Positions 13,006-25,700 of a DNA stretch of 64,000 nucleotides are shown piece after piece. Below the pieces are notes generated by a model. It was given only the letters and a program-made list of their open reading frames with translations, ran no database searches and had not been told where the DNA came from. The stretch is from Fasciolopsis buskii (lineage: Eukaryota > Platyhelminthes > Trematoda > Plagiorchiida > Fasciolidae), in assembly GCA_008360955.1 (NCBI GenBank), contig LUCM01006371.1, positions 63,679-127,678 on the forward strand, read 5' to 3'. Positions within the stretch are counted from its first letter, which is position 1; each line of letters opens with the position of its first letter. A program made the translations under genes and the position numbers.

Positions 13006-16000
13006 AAAGGTGGAATTTTTCGAAACCTCAGGGAGAAAAGTTCTAATCATGAAACAATAGAAGAATGAATTTAATGAAGCATAGAATGAGGTGCAGTATT
13101 CAACATAACGAACTGGGATGGGATAATGTTTTCGCAGACAAATAGGCTATCAATTAATACGGGAGAACAGACCATGATCTATGTGTACAAAAACGATCCG
13201 ATCTGAATATTCAACTATCCTGAAAGAGAGAGAAGTTTGTGAGACAAACGTAGGACCATCGAGAACTTGTCATAGGTGGAACAAGTAAACAAATATAGCC
13301 AGTGACCACAGAACTCCAATCCACTTCATCCAACCGACCCTGTATCATTGATCGTTAATTCAGTCAATGAACGATCAGTTGCATAAATTTTACCCACATG
13401 ACTTGTAAGCGCTTGCGTGAGTAGGAATCACGTGATATGATCCTCTTCTTCAAGATGAGCTTTCCTAATATGGTCATAGGATTGTTTGGAATGTAAGCTG
13501 ACTACATGATTCAATTCTTACCTGTACTACGACTTAGTTATAATGACGAACCATTGTAAAGTTTTTATTCATATACTGGCTTTCTATACCTAACTGCCTA
13601 ATTAAGCGCTATGCAAACCATGTTCCATTTGGCCTACATGGGTTGGGTAGCAGTTCATTTTCACCAATATTTAATTGGACTTTCGAAACGGATCGCACTC
13701 GTGACGAAGTCTGAGTCGAAGACTTCCCCGATCGTTTGTAACATGCTACTGCAAGGTCACGGATATGTAGTCGTAAAAGCCTCTATTTTGGCTCCTGTAG
13801 ATCCATGGTTCAATCGATTCATTCTTGCGGAATCGATATGGATGCACTTGTTCGTCTGACAGCGATTAGGGGTTAGGTGACGCATTAATTCCAGGGTAAT
13901 ATTTTACCCAGCTGAGGTTGGCACTGCATCCTAACATCGCTGTCTGGTTGGGGTTCAGAAAAAATCCTACCGGAATAAAAGACTGTAAAGTGAAACTAGG
14001 CAGCTAATTTTGAGTTCGGAAAGAGACATCAGAACCGTTCTAGCTCGTAATTAACACGCCTAAGATGCCAGTAGAGATCGTGCAAGAGTGACCAATGGTC
14101 TGATGTTAAATCGGGACAAGCTTGTTACAAATTCACAAAAACTCATTCGTCGGTTTTTTTTAGGCGCTTTAAATCAGCTGTAGTCGGTCAGACTTATTTC
14201 AATGTTTAGAATTTTAGTTTCTAGATGTGAGAAACGGAGAATTGATCCAACCGTGAACCATCTTCAACTTTGGGAATATTCGAACCCACGCATGGATGGA
14301 GCCTGCTTACTTGTACCGCATGTGCTCTACCAGCTAAGCTGCGAAGCCAATCCTGTGAGTGCTCCGATATTTCACTAACGGATCAATGGTAATTTGTCCA
14401 ACCTACCCAAGCACATGGCACACAGCCACCGACCCTTAAGTGAAATGTGCTCACACCACTCAGTATAATCTCGTAGTTTGGCTGGTAGTACGCACGCTGT
14501 ACAAATACGTGGAGTGTGTGTATGCCTGGGCTTGAATCTAACCGGTATCGATGACGTTTCACTTTTAGGCCAATTCAGTCTGGTTCTTTTTTGAACTCTA
14601 TTTTGACATGGCTTGGTCTCTACTAGACACAATGTCTGTGATGGTCCAGTTATCATAGGACTTGCAACACTCACTCACCACCAAAATGATGCCCGACTGT
14701 CTATCAAAGGCATGCCTCGTATTTGCAACATATCATTTCATAATCCAAGTATGTTCAAACCTACTAAGTAGCATAACGATTGCGAACGAAAATGAACCAA
14801 GAACCTCTCAAGTGGCCAAATTACCTACCACTCAAAAGAAGAGGAATACGAATAACTGAGGTGATTTAAGGTTTGGCTATTTGAGAACAAAATGGACCCC
14901 ATCGAAACTACAGGCAATTCCGGAACAAAATGCATCACTACTATGACAAACATCATCCGGATAACTTAAAAGTGTAAATCGCAGCACCACCCATCGACCA
15001 GACAAATTATGGGACTAGATCAATTGATGGGATAGATGTTCGAGTTCAAATCATGTAGCGTAATAATCTAATTAGACAAACCACGGCTAAAGAAAACGAC
15101 GAATAATTTAATTCGATGGTGGAAACTGGAAAAATAAATCGATACCGAAGACTGGTTAACAGAAATCGAAGAGTAGGAAAAAAAACGAACTAAGTCAACC
15201 AATGGGTCATCATCACCCTCCTACTGGGTCCGGCACATACGATGATCATCTATTTTCACTTGGCCAAGCGAATGAGGTAGATTGTACCGTGTTCACCACT
15301 ACTACTCATGATCCCACAAATAGACTGGTCTCGAGTATCTCGGACGATGTAAGATGAGTTAAAAGTTTCTAATGATTAGGTGAAAAAACTCAAACAGAAA
15401 AATAAGTGATTTTCATTTGCTCATTGTTTCTTGTGGAACTCGGATTAGTCATTTCATGTCCAGGCAAACTTCGCTATGGACCAAAACTGAACTGTTGTGT
15501 GATTGGTAGATTGAAATGCACTGACCTAGCACACAGATCTTAGAACTCTTCGTAAGGAACTGACTGAAATGCGCGGTCTATACACGGCAGCTATAAACGC
15601 CGAAGAAGTTTAATGAATATACCAACTAATAAACGACAATAAAAAATGTGCACGCAATCATTGCTCAAATGACTTTGGTGGAAAGTAACATGAGAGGACT
15701 TACTTTGACTTCGTGTGAATATTTTCCCCATTAGACGGACATTTGTGCACGTGATACTGATTTATATTCATTCGTTGATTGGTAACTTGTAAAGTTCTTA
15801 CCTAATCACACAAGGCTATATAATAAAAGGATCTATAATAGATGAGTAATATTAGCTTTCGTTGTACAGGTAGAAGTAAACGTTAGATTTGCATAGACAG
15901 ATGCAAACAAAATGCGGACAAATTGCGGTGTACCCGTTGGGTAAGGTTAACGAGAATATTCGTATCAGAATTCCCTCATTCTTGTCAGATAAATCCAAAT

Positions 16001-17960
16001 TGTGGCACCTTGCGGATAACACATGACTGCGAATCAGGCCATGATGTAACGACTAAAAGCCAAAATATTCCATTCCTTTTTTCGGTAGACCTGAATCAAA
16101 TAAACATCGTTTGGTTTTTCATCCCCTTTTTTTGCTTGCTCATTATAATCAAAAATTCGAAATGATCTAAAATAATCTCACGTCGTTCGTTAGAATCCCA
16201 TTTTTACCGAAATCAGCAAAATCCGGAGACTATGACTAGTCGTGTCGAGTGCCACTCGGCTGAACTCGTTTGTGCTCCCAAAGGACGTTTGGGGATCATC
16301 ACGAGAGACCCGATCGAAATGAAAATCGCATCGGTCTCTCGGAATCAATTAGGCCTTCATCCGTTTCCACACCATGAAGCAATCGTAACTGAGCTTTGAA
16401 TTTCAATAATGAGTCTCTGTGTGTCTGTGCTCACGCGCGACACGAAAACATGGTCTGATTTTTTGCGTTTTTGTGTTGAGAGTGCGAAATTTAACATTCT
16501 CATTCATCCTCTCTGACAGACCGTTTCCGTTATTTTGGCGCAACGCGTTCAAGACGTCAAAGCAACCTAAGTTCGAATTTATTAAATGAATTTGACTAGT
16601 TTTCAATGTGATCTGAAAAAAGGTTATTTTTGATTCTTGAGTATTTAGTGAACCGTATGATATAATTGTTATTGACGTCTGATCAAAGCACTCATACATC
16701 CGGTCGTGACAAGACCGACGAACGATGCTCACAAAAGAATCTCATTCATATGAAATTTGCACAAATAATTGACGTAATGCTTGTCACGAGCATGCACACA
16801 TCACTTGCATGCCAGACTAAGGGTCATGTCATGTCTACACTCGGTCGAACCTGAAACCAAACTTTCATAATCAAATCAAGTTACTACGATATATTCTCAT
16901 TTCATTTTTATGGCTTCACAAAGTAGTAGTCTTAGGTAAATATCAGAAATTTTTTCGAAAGCAGACACCACTCGTCACTCCCTATCCACAAATTTGGAAG
17001 GGCATAAAAAAGACTAATGTTTTGGAATCCCAATCTCACGGTCGCCATGTTTGACAACATCAGACCGCCTAATCGATCAAGAACAATCACATGACCGATC
17101 AACATCATCATTTTTATTCGCTCTGTTTAGATCAAAGCTAATTGGCCAATTGTCTACAATCGCTTGTCTTCATTTTCACCAATTTGGATTTCATTTTAAA
17201 CATCGTCCTCGCTCGCTTCAGACCGTGTCAGTCACGCGAATCAGATCACGTTCACTTTGACCCGATTAGTGATTCCTAAAGTAAATTCTACAATATGGTA
17301 CAGCAGGAAATGAAAGATAACCATTATAGGACTCCTTGACTTGTAGTTGCGTTTGGTTTAGTGACCATGACAGTTGCAATCTTCACGCGTGGTTCACACG
17401 TGACTCGGTCCGAAATGGAAAACACGTAAATAGACGAACGTGAGCCGAAGCCCAAGTAATTATACTAGCTAGCATAAACACTAACACGGTCCAATCTAAT
17501 TTGATACCGCACAACCTGATCGTTACACAGTACAGCCGGAACCGAAGGTCACCAGTTCACGATCATATGATCGATATCAATGTGCATGAGAAAAACACAG
17601 CATAAGATGTTCAATGATTTAGTTTTATTGAACATCTTTGCGCCATTCCTTCCTCAGATCAGGCAGAAAAGAAAAGAAACCTGGAGAGATGGTAACATTT
17701 CAGTTGGTTTTCGCAAGACAGTATTTTTGTGATTTCTCATTGCATTAGGCGTTCGTTAGATTTGCTTCCCAACGGAATTTTTAAAGCTTTCTGATTGTGT
17801 TTGCATTAACTGTTGACAAGTTTCAACCAAATACTAACATCTGATACATTTAGTATTGATAAAGAGTAAAATTTCGATGCCTTGCCCTGGAATACAGAGG
17901 CAGATTAAATAATTTCCCGAACCACAACTCTGTAATTACATTAGCGAGCATGCGGAGTCA
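13006..17960. other. No supported gene apart from the tRNA-derived sequence at 14,275
   Basis: Frames are short and without domain signs. No long exon or repeat family was recognised. Confidence 0.55.
14275..14350 (-). repeat. tRNA-derived sequence (third type)
   Basis: Minus strand: GCAGCTTAGCTGGTAGAGC (box A; TAGCTGGTAGAGC at 14,336-14,324), then GCATGCGGTACAAG, then TGGGTTCGAATA (box B at 14,287-14,277). The spacing is right for a tRNA, but the acceptor stem does not close and the T-arm is imperfect, so a SINE head or tRNA pseudogene is more likely than a working gene. Confidence 0.5.
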
Positions 17961-17962
17961 AT

Positions 17963-18026
17963 ATGGAGGCTTGGAGTCCTCGTCTAGCAGCAGCACTTCT
18001 CGGAATCATTTTCTGTTCCACAACAG
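17963..18026 (+). CDS. Candidate first coding exon with signal peptide (weak)
   Basis: ATG at 17,963 opens MEAWSPRLAAALLGIIFCST, a typical short signal peptide (n-region with Arg, hydrophobic LAAALLGIIF, small residues), then ACAG followed by GTCAAC as a poor donor. If not spliced, the frame ends after 35 residues. No downstream exon was recognised. It could equally be a chance frame. Confidence 0.25.
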
Positions 18027-18608
18027 GTCAACAACAAAAAACATTTGTCATTAGCAGTCTCCAGACCTGAACGATTGATTTTTCCATGTAAAATGATAAC
18101 ACTATCAATATTACATGTATAGGGGTATGACGGACACCGAGGAACAAAGTATGCATGAGATTAGCGACGTTTAGTAAATGTTCCTGTTTGCTGATCTTTT
18201 TCTATACTTCACATTATGGGAATCCAGCTAGATTTCCGAAGCTGATCAGAATCTTTTCACACCTACGGTTATATTCAACTTTACTGACGGGACTTGGATG
18301 CAGTGTCTAATAACCGATCAATGTGATCTGAGTTGTAAACATTGGGGTCCAACATTTTCGCAACCACATCTCGTGTTAGATCAGAGCGAATATTTGAAAC
18401 TGACATTCGGTCACATAAACAAATTCATAAGACGTTTAGTAGACAAACAAAATAACTGAATGCAACATAAGCCAGTTGGGACTACTCAATAGGTAATTAA
18501 AAGCGAGGGCACCTATTTGAGAATTCCGTCGCAATGAGACTGTATTTTGATGCGATGTGACGGTTTACATGTTTCCATGACTCCACGAGCTATATAAGAT
18601 GACTTTAC

Positions 18609-18985
18609 ATGAAATAATTCACCGTGTGATATCATCGCTCAACTCACCATAAAGAAACCGTGAAAGCACTGCACAGCTGTTTCATCCTTGTTAGGAATCA
18701 TCAGCAGTGCATATCCACCCCACCTGAACTGGGAAGTGAACCCGGGACGAACGATTCTGAGTTGAACGCCTTAACCATTACACTACCGGGCAGGCTCTGC
18801 ACGGTTTGTTGAACTTCACCACATGACGATGTTGCACTTATCCGTCACTGATTTGCGATCGACCCCTACCCCTACTGATAGATGACTTCTCTGCAGGTAA
18901 TAACCTCAGTACGACGAAGGCTTTGGATATGACCTACAGAGTTTGACTGCTTGGTACATGTTAGTAGTAGGAGATTGAATGTTTT
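18609..18985 (-). mobile_element. Family A SINE, near-complete unit
   Basis: Read on the minus strand: head (18,985 down to about 18,800), tRNA-like part with A box TAGTGTAATGG and B box GGGTTC, then hammerhead (18,718-18,660), then the tail GGTGAATTATTTCATG ending at 18,609. The hammerhead core at 18,698-18,704 is CTGATGA, GAAAC is intact and stem I has six pairs (GCACTG/CAGTGC). The cleavage position is GUG instead of GUA or GUC, which should block cleavage. Confidence 0.8.
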
Positions 18986-19047
18986 GATGAAATAATTCAC
19001 CATGTGGTATGGGCCGCTCAGCTTACCATAAAGAAACCATGGGAGCC
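18986..19047 (-). mobile_element. Second, truncated family A unit in tandem
   Basis: Immediately behind the preceding unit the tail sequence starts again (GAAATAATTCACCATG at 18,989, 378 bp from the first). It runs through CATAAAGAAACCATGGGAGC and stops close to where the hammerhead stem I would begin. It is a head-to-tail partial second unit. Confidence 0.65.
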
Positions 19048-19586
19048 TCACCCCCGTTGCCTTGCGGACAGGTTCTTTCTAGAACCAAAGGTTATGGATG
19101 ACAATTGTAACTGTTCTCTCGCTTAATGGCTGGACTCCCTACCAGTATTTGTCCAAAATAAAACAGTGAATAACGCAAACACAGTAAAATCCATATTTCA
19201 TCAGTTGTCGCGCAGCATAATTAGGACCGCGATATTCATTGTTTCGAGCAGGATGGATGGTGGTAAGGATATGCCTGGTCCGAGGTGCCGTGTTGGATAA
19301 AAGGCCCACTGCCTTGTTGGTAAGACCTTTGATTCAAAGGCTCCAGTTACGATTCTCAAATATAATCTTCTGCAGTATGGGCAGCCGTGAATTACCAAAC
19401 GCCCGAACATCTCCAACATTATTTCTGCAGGAAACCTTCCTAATTGCCGTTAGTCTAATTTAGGGACCACACAATGGGTTTATCTGATGGAAGCATTAAG
19501 CGAAGAAGAACCAGCAAGCATTACCTAATCCTAGTTGTTGGCCGTCAATGTGCGCATACTCAACCAAATAGGACAACAAGCTGACC

Positions 19587-20165
19587 TTGCTGGGACTTTT
19601 AAACTTTCCAAAAAATAGTGTGATTGTCTCCGAAACCGGCGTACATGATTCCACTTCCTTGATCACCTTTCGTAGCCCAGATGGGACCTCATTCTCTCGC
19701 TTCACTGTTCGAGTGTCCGGTGACCTGGCTTCGAGCGCTCGTGGTCCGGCTGGTGTTGGGGTCGCTCTGAGAATGCAGGCGGAACCATTCATGTACAGTT
19801 CGTTTGGAAGGTCCTGCACGTGCGAAAATCAGTTGATTGAAGCGCTGTTATTTGTTTGTTGTATCCGTGTATGCACCCACTGATTACAGCTCCAAGTAGG
19901 CGAAAGACCAGTTCTGTGGAGAATCATCTTGGTTAGTCCGCAGTGTGCGTTCAGCAGACGTTGTGCTCATTGCTGATGATTTCAATGCGGAGACGGAACG
20001 ATACATCGGATGCAGATTTTCTGACCTAGTCGATCGGACCGACAATGGAGCTTGCCTCATCCACGTTTGTTCCGACCACAGTCTACTTCTTGTGAACACC
20101 AGTTATCGTCATGAAAAGCAATATCGGCTCACCTGGCTCCCCCTTTCGCCTTCATTACATTGAAC
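19587..20165 (+). pseudogene. RTE-like endonuclease domain, broken
   Basis: Frames at 19,587-19,883 and 19,945-20,163 read VIVSETGVHDSTSLITFRSP, SGDLASSARGPAGVGVALRM, then LIADDFNAETERYIG, VDRTDNGACLIHVCSDHSLL and LTW. The catalytic GDFNA is ADDFNA here. A frame change separates the halves. Further 3' fragments of the linker region run to about 20,700. Confidence 0.8.
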
Positions 20166-20836
20166 TCAGACTGATCACGCTGCCACCGGCCACTGGTGGC
20201 GCGGATCAATTGACGAATGCCAATCATTCTGGTTCACACCTGTGAACTCAAACCATGCCTTTTGTTTGCCCCTGGTCTGTGATCACAGATGCACAAAACC
20301 ACTTGTCCGCCACAGCTGATTGTAGACGACAACCACTGACAACAATTTCAGTCGTAACTCTCACTGGGTTTATCGTCCAAACAAAAGGTTCAAGATCCAC
20401 GCGAACACTGGGAGCAGACCAGAGAAGCTCTGCACTCAGCTGTAACCGCCATACAGGACTCTTTGTCATATATAGCCCAGAAACGATAGATATTCTCAAC
20501 TTCAGTTGCATTGTTAGATGCTCCCACTCCCCCCTCTGCCTCGATGCAACATACAGTCAGCTGCATGGATTCTTGAGAAGTCAACTGACCAAGCGTTTGC
20601 GAAATGACAGTGGTGGATGGGGAGATTTAGAGAAATGGATAAGGCCCCAGCTATCGGAAATAATGTTAATCTTTAGCGACAAATTAGGTACACTAGTCTA
20701 CTGGAGCCGAGGGTAAGTGAGTAGACTAAGAAATCCGAGAGCACACTGATTTACTCTGTAGCTTCCTCTAGTGCGCTAGACAGAACACTTTAGAGAGCAG
20801 TTTAGCTAGCTCTGGGCCACAGTAGACCTCCCAATA

Positions 20837-22195
20837 ATGCCTGCAAGTGAGCCAAAACAAGTGGATGACAGTCCTCCACCTGAAAAGGGGATGATGGGGA
20901 AGATAGGTTTCCTTAAAATGTATAAGGCAGTCGAATCAGATGGACCGTCGACATCCTTCTTTAACGATGGTGGCCAAGTGTTAACATCGGAAATAACAAG
21001 ATTCGTGGGATCACTCTGAGAAAGGAAAAAGATCTCGAAAGGCTCGTCTGAAACGGTGATTTTGCTGATTTACAAGAAAGGTAATAGATCATCATTTGAA
21101 AATCACAGATGGATTGGTTTAGTAAGGATCACATACAAGCTGCTCGCGGGGAACATCCTCCCCCGACCACCCAGTACTTGTGAAAAGTGTATGCGTGGGA
21201 ACCAAGTCGGTTTCTGTCCCAACGGGGTTATATTGACCAAATATTCCCCTTTCGACAGATCTCAAAATAAAGGCATATTCCGGAGAGCCACGACTTTTAC
21301 CTTCCTTAATCTGAAAGTGGCGTTTGATCCAGTCGGCCGTATAGTTCTTTGGCACTGATTGCCCCGAAGAAATTCATCCCAATTTTTCGACCTCTGTCTG
21401 CAAACAGCCGAAGTCAAATTCACACCCACGGCAATATTTCATCCTAGTTCATCACGAGAAGTAGTCGTGTTTGTCAAGATTGCCCTTTTTCATTTTTTCC
21501 TTGTTTTATTTTGTCATTGAAATGATTGTCGAGATAGCCTTGTCGTCATGTGAGATTAGTGGCATTTATATTTGTTCAGACAGAAATCTACCTGAATCGG
21601 AACATGCCGATGATGTTGTACTACTAAGTTATGATTCAAATAATCTGCAGGTTTTTCTCGATCGTTTGAAGGATAGTTTAGGTAAGTTTGGCATGCGTTT
21701 TGCACCTTAGAAGTCCAAAATGTTGTTGCTCGAGCGGGTTCGCTCAAAACCAAACCTTTTCCTTGCAGGGAAATAACTGGGTGAGGTGGAAATATTTAAT
21801 TAATTGGGCAGTCGTATCTCACTCGGTGGTGTCTTCGGGAACACAGAAGGCCCGACTGGTGTTTGCTAATTTGAGACATTTGTGGTATCGACGTGACATC
21901 CAGTTATCAATCAAAGGTCGAGTAAACACGGCACCAATGAGGTCGGTAATGGTCTACGATTCCGAAACATGGCCGTTGAGATCACAAAATATGTGAAAAC
22001 TCGGTGTTTTGGCACAGCTAGTATTGGTAGAATGTGATGGGAGAATTTTGTGAGTAACTCAGATGTTAGGCATAAGATACTGGGTCCAAAGATTTGGTCA
22101 TCGGAGCAGGCATTGAATCAGAAAGACTGCAATGGTTGGAGCATGTCTTGCGCATGCCCACAGAGCGCGGTTCTCCGCGGCAGGTAATAATTAAA
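20837..22195 (+). pseudogene. RTE-like reverse transcriptase, catalytically dead
   Basis: Frames at 20,837-21,019, 21,056-21,358, 21,471-21,710 and 21,800-21,996 cover the pre-RT region, fingers, palm and thumb. Motif A reads FLNLKVAFD where active enzymes have FLDLKAAFD, and the YADD box reads HADD (about 21,603). Both catalytic sites are therefore mutated, besides several frameshifts and stops. The thumb reads LRHLWYRRDIQLSIKGRVNT and YDSETWPLR. Confidence 0.85.
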
Positions 22196-22540
22196 AGATA
22201 GTGTGATATGTGGACTTGTAATTAGTATACGAAATTCAGTTAGTCATGGTGACGAGCGGATATCAGTTACCAGTAGGTACTGAATTGGCCTTGATCCAAG
22301 CTACGCAAATGAAGTCAACAAGAAGACCACAGTAAAAGCTAAGCACGTTCAAACTGCATTTACAGCTCATGGGTTTGCATAAAAGGTTGGAAATATTCCG
22401 ATTGGTGGGATCCATTCCGTCCAGTAACCTCAGCGGAATGTTTGAATCTCAAGACTGCTTGCTGTTGTGGTTCTCATTGTCTGCTTGTAGGCATAGACCA
22501 ATGTGAAGCTGTACCGGGCTGCATCACGTGGCTTGCACGT
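22196..22540. mobile_element. Nested insertion in the RTE-like element
   Basis: The RTE reading is normal up to LRMPTERGSPRQ (22,195) and resumes near 22,555 with GGQ-TW-like sequence. Between them lies about 340 bp with no RTE similarity. The same sequence, diverged, forms both arms of the 300-bp inverted repeat at 38,364 and 39,312 (shared signposts: a CCAGTAGG-T-TGAAT block, and GTGAAG-TGTACCGG at the other end). The second RTE fragment at 53,695-54,240 reads straight through this site and so serves as the empty-site control. Exact ends are uncertain. Confidence 0.6.
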
Positions 22541-22859
22541 AAACTCACCACAGATGGTTCTAGGTAGCCAGTCGATGACATGGGTAAAGAGTATGAAAGC
22601 TCTAACCAGGACTGGCTTGTGTGGGTGCAGTTAGCCTACCAAGTTGGAGTCCACGAATTTCCCGGAGTAACGATTGGAGAGAGCAGGTGATATTGGATCA
22701 TTGCCGCAGTCAGTGGCGTTCTTGCATTTGAAACCTTTCTTCTCCATAGTCGATCTTTCATTACTCCCCTTTATTTCTTGTGTTTGAGCAGATAATATTG
22801 TAAGGTAGCAGACAAAAACGCAGGAGGTTAGAGCAGGATTAACGGTAGTCTAACCTCCA

Positions 22860-23520
22860 CACTGAACCTATTTAGTAATTACGTGGATTGCGTCAGTATC
22901 TGCTTTGAAGTAATTTAAGCAACTCGGGAACCTAATCATACCTGGCGGTGCCGTTCGTGCTGAGATTTTCTCATGAACAGCGGCAGTCAGTGCAACGTTC
23001 ACGGACCTGCGAGATCCATGTGACACCCAAAACATCATGTTTTTCCTCAGCGAAGAGTGCACAATGTCAAGGTTCGCAGCATTCTTCATCGCAGATGTTC
23101 GATGACTTTCTCTGTTCGACCACCAACGCCTCCGAAGCATTGCTCGAGTCTGGTAGGAACACCGGAGGAGCAATGACCAGGTGCGTCTTTGTGTACTGGG
23201 TGATGATAGTCGTTCTCTGGCTGAGGCAATCGCTGTGACTCATCCGCGGTTGCCTGGACACAATTTGGATATCCATACTCACCATTTCCCTTTTGTGCCC
23301 TTACACGTACTGGGATAAGCAACCAGACGGTCAGGATATGACTTGGCGAAAAAGTTAGCCTCGATTTCGATATCGGCTGGTGCTTCCCGTCTTTCTGTTT
23401 GGGGTCCAAAAGATGAGATGTGGCTCAGAATCGAATTCGATGCTGCAAATGCAATGCAACTTGTCTGAAATTCCGTTCTTAAATAAAAACAGCACAGTAC
23501 TTTCAGTGGCAAAGAACCAC
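22860..23520. other. Unassigned stretch with overlapping open frames
   Basis: Several frames of 72-107 residues overlap on both strands, and base composition is richer in GC than the surroundings. It follows directly on the RTE-like element and may be another decayed transposon. No motif could be named. Confidence 0.35.
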
Positions 23521-25190
23521 ATAAGATCTAATTAAGATAGGCTTGGTAAACAGTCAACTGGCACAAAAGTGACTGACTTTTTGGAGAGACTGATACTTGG
23601 TACACTTGACCACGGCCGGGTGAGGTTTGTACACTAGCTATGATGGCCTCCTCGTGTATGTTACTTCAGCGCCATGCTTCATTTCAAGCCGGTAAGTAGT
23701 ATGTGGATGAATTAATAAAATTTCTCTGAGAGCAACCGGTTTCGCGATTTGCAATGCTCTTCATGTAAGTGTGCCTGGCATTTTCATACCTGTAATCTTC
23801 GAGTAGATATGTTATTAGCATCCCATCTGTTTCCTCAGAAATATAGTTCATAATAGTTCACAAACTATCCTGATTGTGATTCGTTGATCATTTTTTGTCA
23901 GCTCAGCTAAGACGACCTTAGAGTATGAGACTGAATGGCCGTAAGATAGGTGTTAAAAGTATTGTTGACATGGATGACAGAATCATCAACAAACACGAAT
24001 TACGGTTCATACATAGACTGTCAAACAAAGAGTATCCATGCTCATTCATAAAGATACACAAATGTGCTAGGAGAAATGAACGTAGGTTCTGAAGTTAATT
24101 CAGATTGAAAACGAACATTTTTGGCAGCAAACTGTTAAACTCCCGCTTGTGTTGGATTATTGGGTGTAGAAATGGCTAAGGATCCTTGGCTCTCAAGGTC
24201 TCCCTCATCGGTGGCTTATCAGTGCACATACACTTGCAGTGACACACGGAGTGGCAGGGTGAACTGACGCGTATTACGCCGGACGATCAAACACATCCCA
24301 AAAGTACAATAAATAACACTGAGACAGAATGTTTTGGCTGCCGATAAGACAGGAACCAAGGGTCATAGTTTTGTTTTCAGCACACGAACAAGCCATGTGT
24401 ACTGGATTAGGTAGCATTTAGAGACACACCATTTCTCGGATCCCGTGATCTGATTTCATGCTCGCAAATCAAGCAAAACCTAACCCACAGGTTCCTTGTG
24501 GTACTAATCCCATTTTTATGATTACGGAATTGTCCCAGTTTCAGCGCATTCCCAGAAAAATCGATATTTGCTAGGTTGTTTATCTTACAAATCATTGTGC
24601 AGTATCAGTGATGTGGTTGTGAACTCAGAATTGTTCGTTCTGATTAAGCTTTTCATTTGAGACGAGGTGGCTGTGATTCCTACCGAGCCGGATGAAGCAC
24701 CTGTCCCGTTATTCCAGTTTATTCCAAGGGTGACTTAAGCTTTGGTTGATCATAATGAATCATTTCCCATGCAGATCAAATTTCCTATACTCAATTTAAT
24801 TTACTAGTCAGGCTTCGTTCATTGCACTAAGTCTTTCTGGTGAGAAGTCATCTGTCATGGAGGTAGACTTCGTTGGGCAGCGGTCTGTAGCTCTGTAGCA
24901 CAATCGGCGACTGATATGTGAGATTTCATATGCTGGTGAACTCCCGTGAACCACGGAGAGCCGATTCGGATGTCCTAATAAGTATGACCGAACCAAATTC
25001 CCTTATCCAGATGTACGTCTTATTTGCAGGTGGATGATCCGAACACTGGCAATAGGAACCAATGGGGAACGATTCTATAGTTTCTAATGACCAACTAAAC
25101 ATTCGTGCTACTTGACGAATTTTTCCGCAAACAAATCCACCGCGCAACTATTCGAATTTGTTGAAGTGGTTTTGTATATAAGACGACATC
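23521..25190. other. No supported gene
   Basis: Nothing recognisable on either strand. Confidence 0.5.
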
Positions 25191-25244
25191 CTTTTATCTT
25201 TTATTCCTTCACTTTCTTTGTTATTGAAACGAAAGTGTACACCT

Positions 25245-25375
25245 TTTTAAGGGAAGGGGGCCGCGGCTAACAGAGGACTGCCAAGTGGGGACGTTGACCA
25301 GTGGTGAGAGGGTTCGAACTCTCGACCCTCACGTCCGATTGCCACGATCTTATCCACCTGAACACCATCATGCCA
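25245..25375 (-). mobile_element. Family B SINE, minus copy of an inverted pair
   Basis: Minus strand: decayed box B region (GAGAGTTCGAACCC), ACTGGTCAACGTCCCCACTTG, GGCAGTC, then GCCGCGGCCCCCTTCCC. The family consensus tail is near 25,190-25,245. A plus-oriented copy starts 160 bp further on. Confidence 0.7.
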
Positions 25376-25535
25376 GATGAAGTATGGATTGGAAAATCCA
25401 GTTAAGCATTCAAAAATCAAAGCCAAGAGCTGGAAATGAACCTGTGTACCACGTGTGCTTTCTTTGGAAAGGGCCCAACGAGGTTAGTGTACTGTGGATA
25501 ACCGGGCCGAAAAGCGTGCTAACCATAGTTCAGCT

Positions 25536-25700
25536 TGGCCGGCGATGGCCAGGCGAATGAAGTCGTGGAGTTTGGACGTGAAGGTTGCGGGTTCGAATCC
25601 TCCCACCGCTGGTCAACTTCCCCACTTGGCAGTCGTTTGTTGGCCGCGGCCCCCTTCCTAAAAAATGATATACATTGTTGTTTCATTGATAAAGGGAGTA
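25536..25700 (+). mobile_element. Family B SINE, plus copy of an inverted pair
   Basis: GGCCGGCGATGGCCAGGCG (box A region), GCGGGTTCGAATCCTCCC (perfect box B), CCGCTGGTCAACTTCCCC, CAGTCGTTTGTTGGCCGCGG, CCCCCTTCCT, then the A-rich tail with TTTCATTGATAAAGG. It is complete and faces away from the minus copy at 25,245. Confidence 0.8.

Larger units (their letters stand above)
19240..22760 (+). mobile_element. Degenerate RTE-like non-LTR retrotransposon, nearly full length
   Basis: On the plus strand I recognise in order a 5' leader (19,240-19,500), an endonuclease, the pre-RT region, reverse transcriptase and a C-terminal region. The reading is broken by stops and frameshifts. Typical liver-fluke RTE phrases survive: SRFTVRVSGDLASSARG (19,690), DDFNAETERYIG (19,972), GFLKMYKAVESDGPS (20,906), SIKGRV (21,920) and LRMP (22,152). 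A 340-bp foreign segment splits the 3' part. It cannot be autonomous. Confidence 0.85.
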
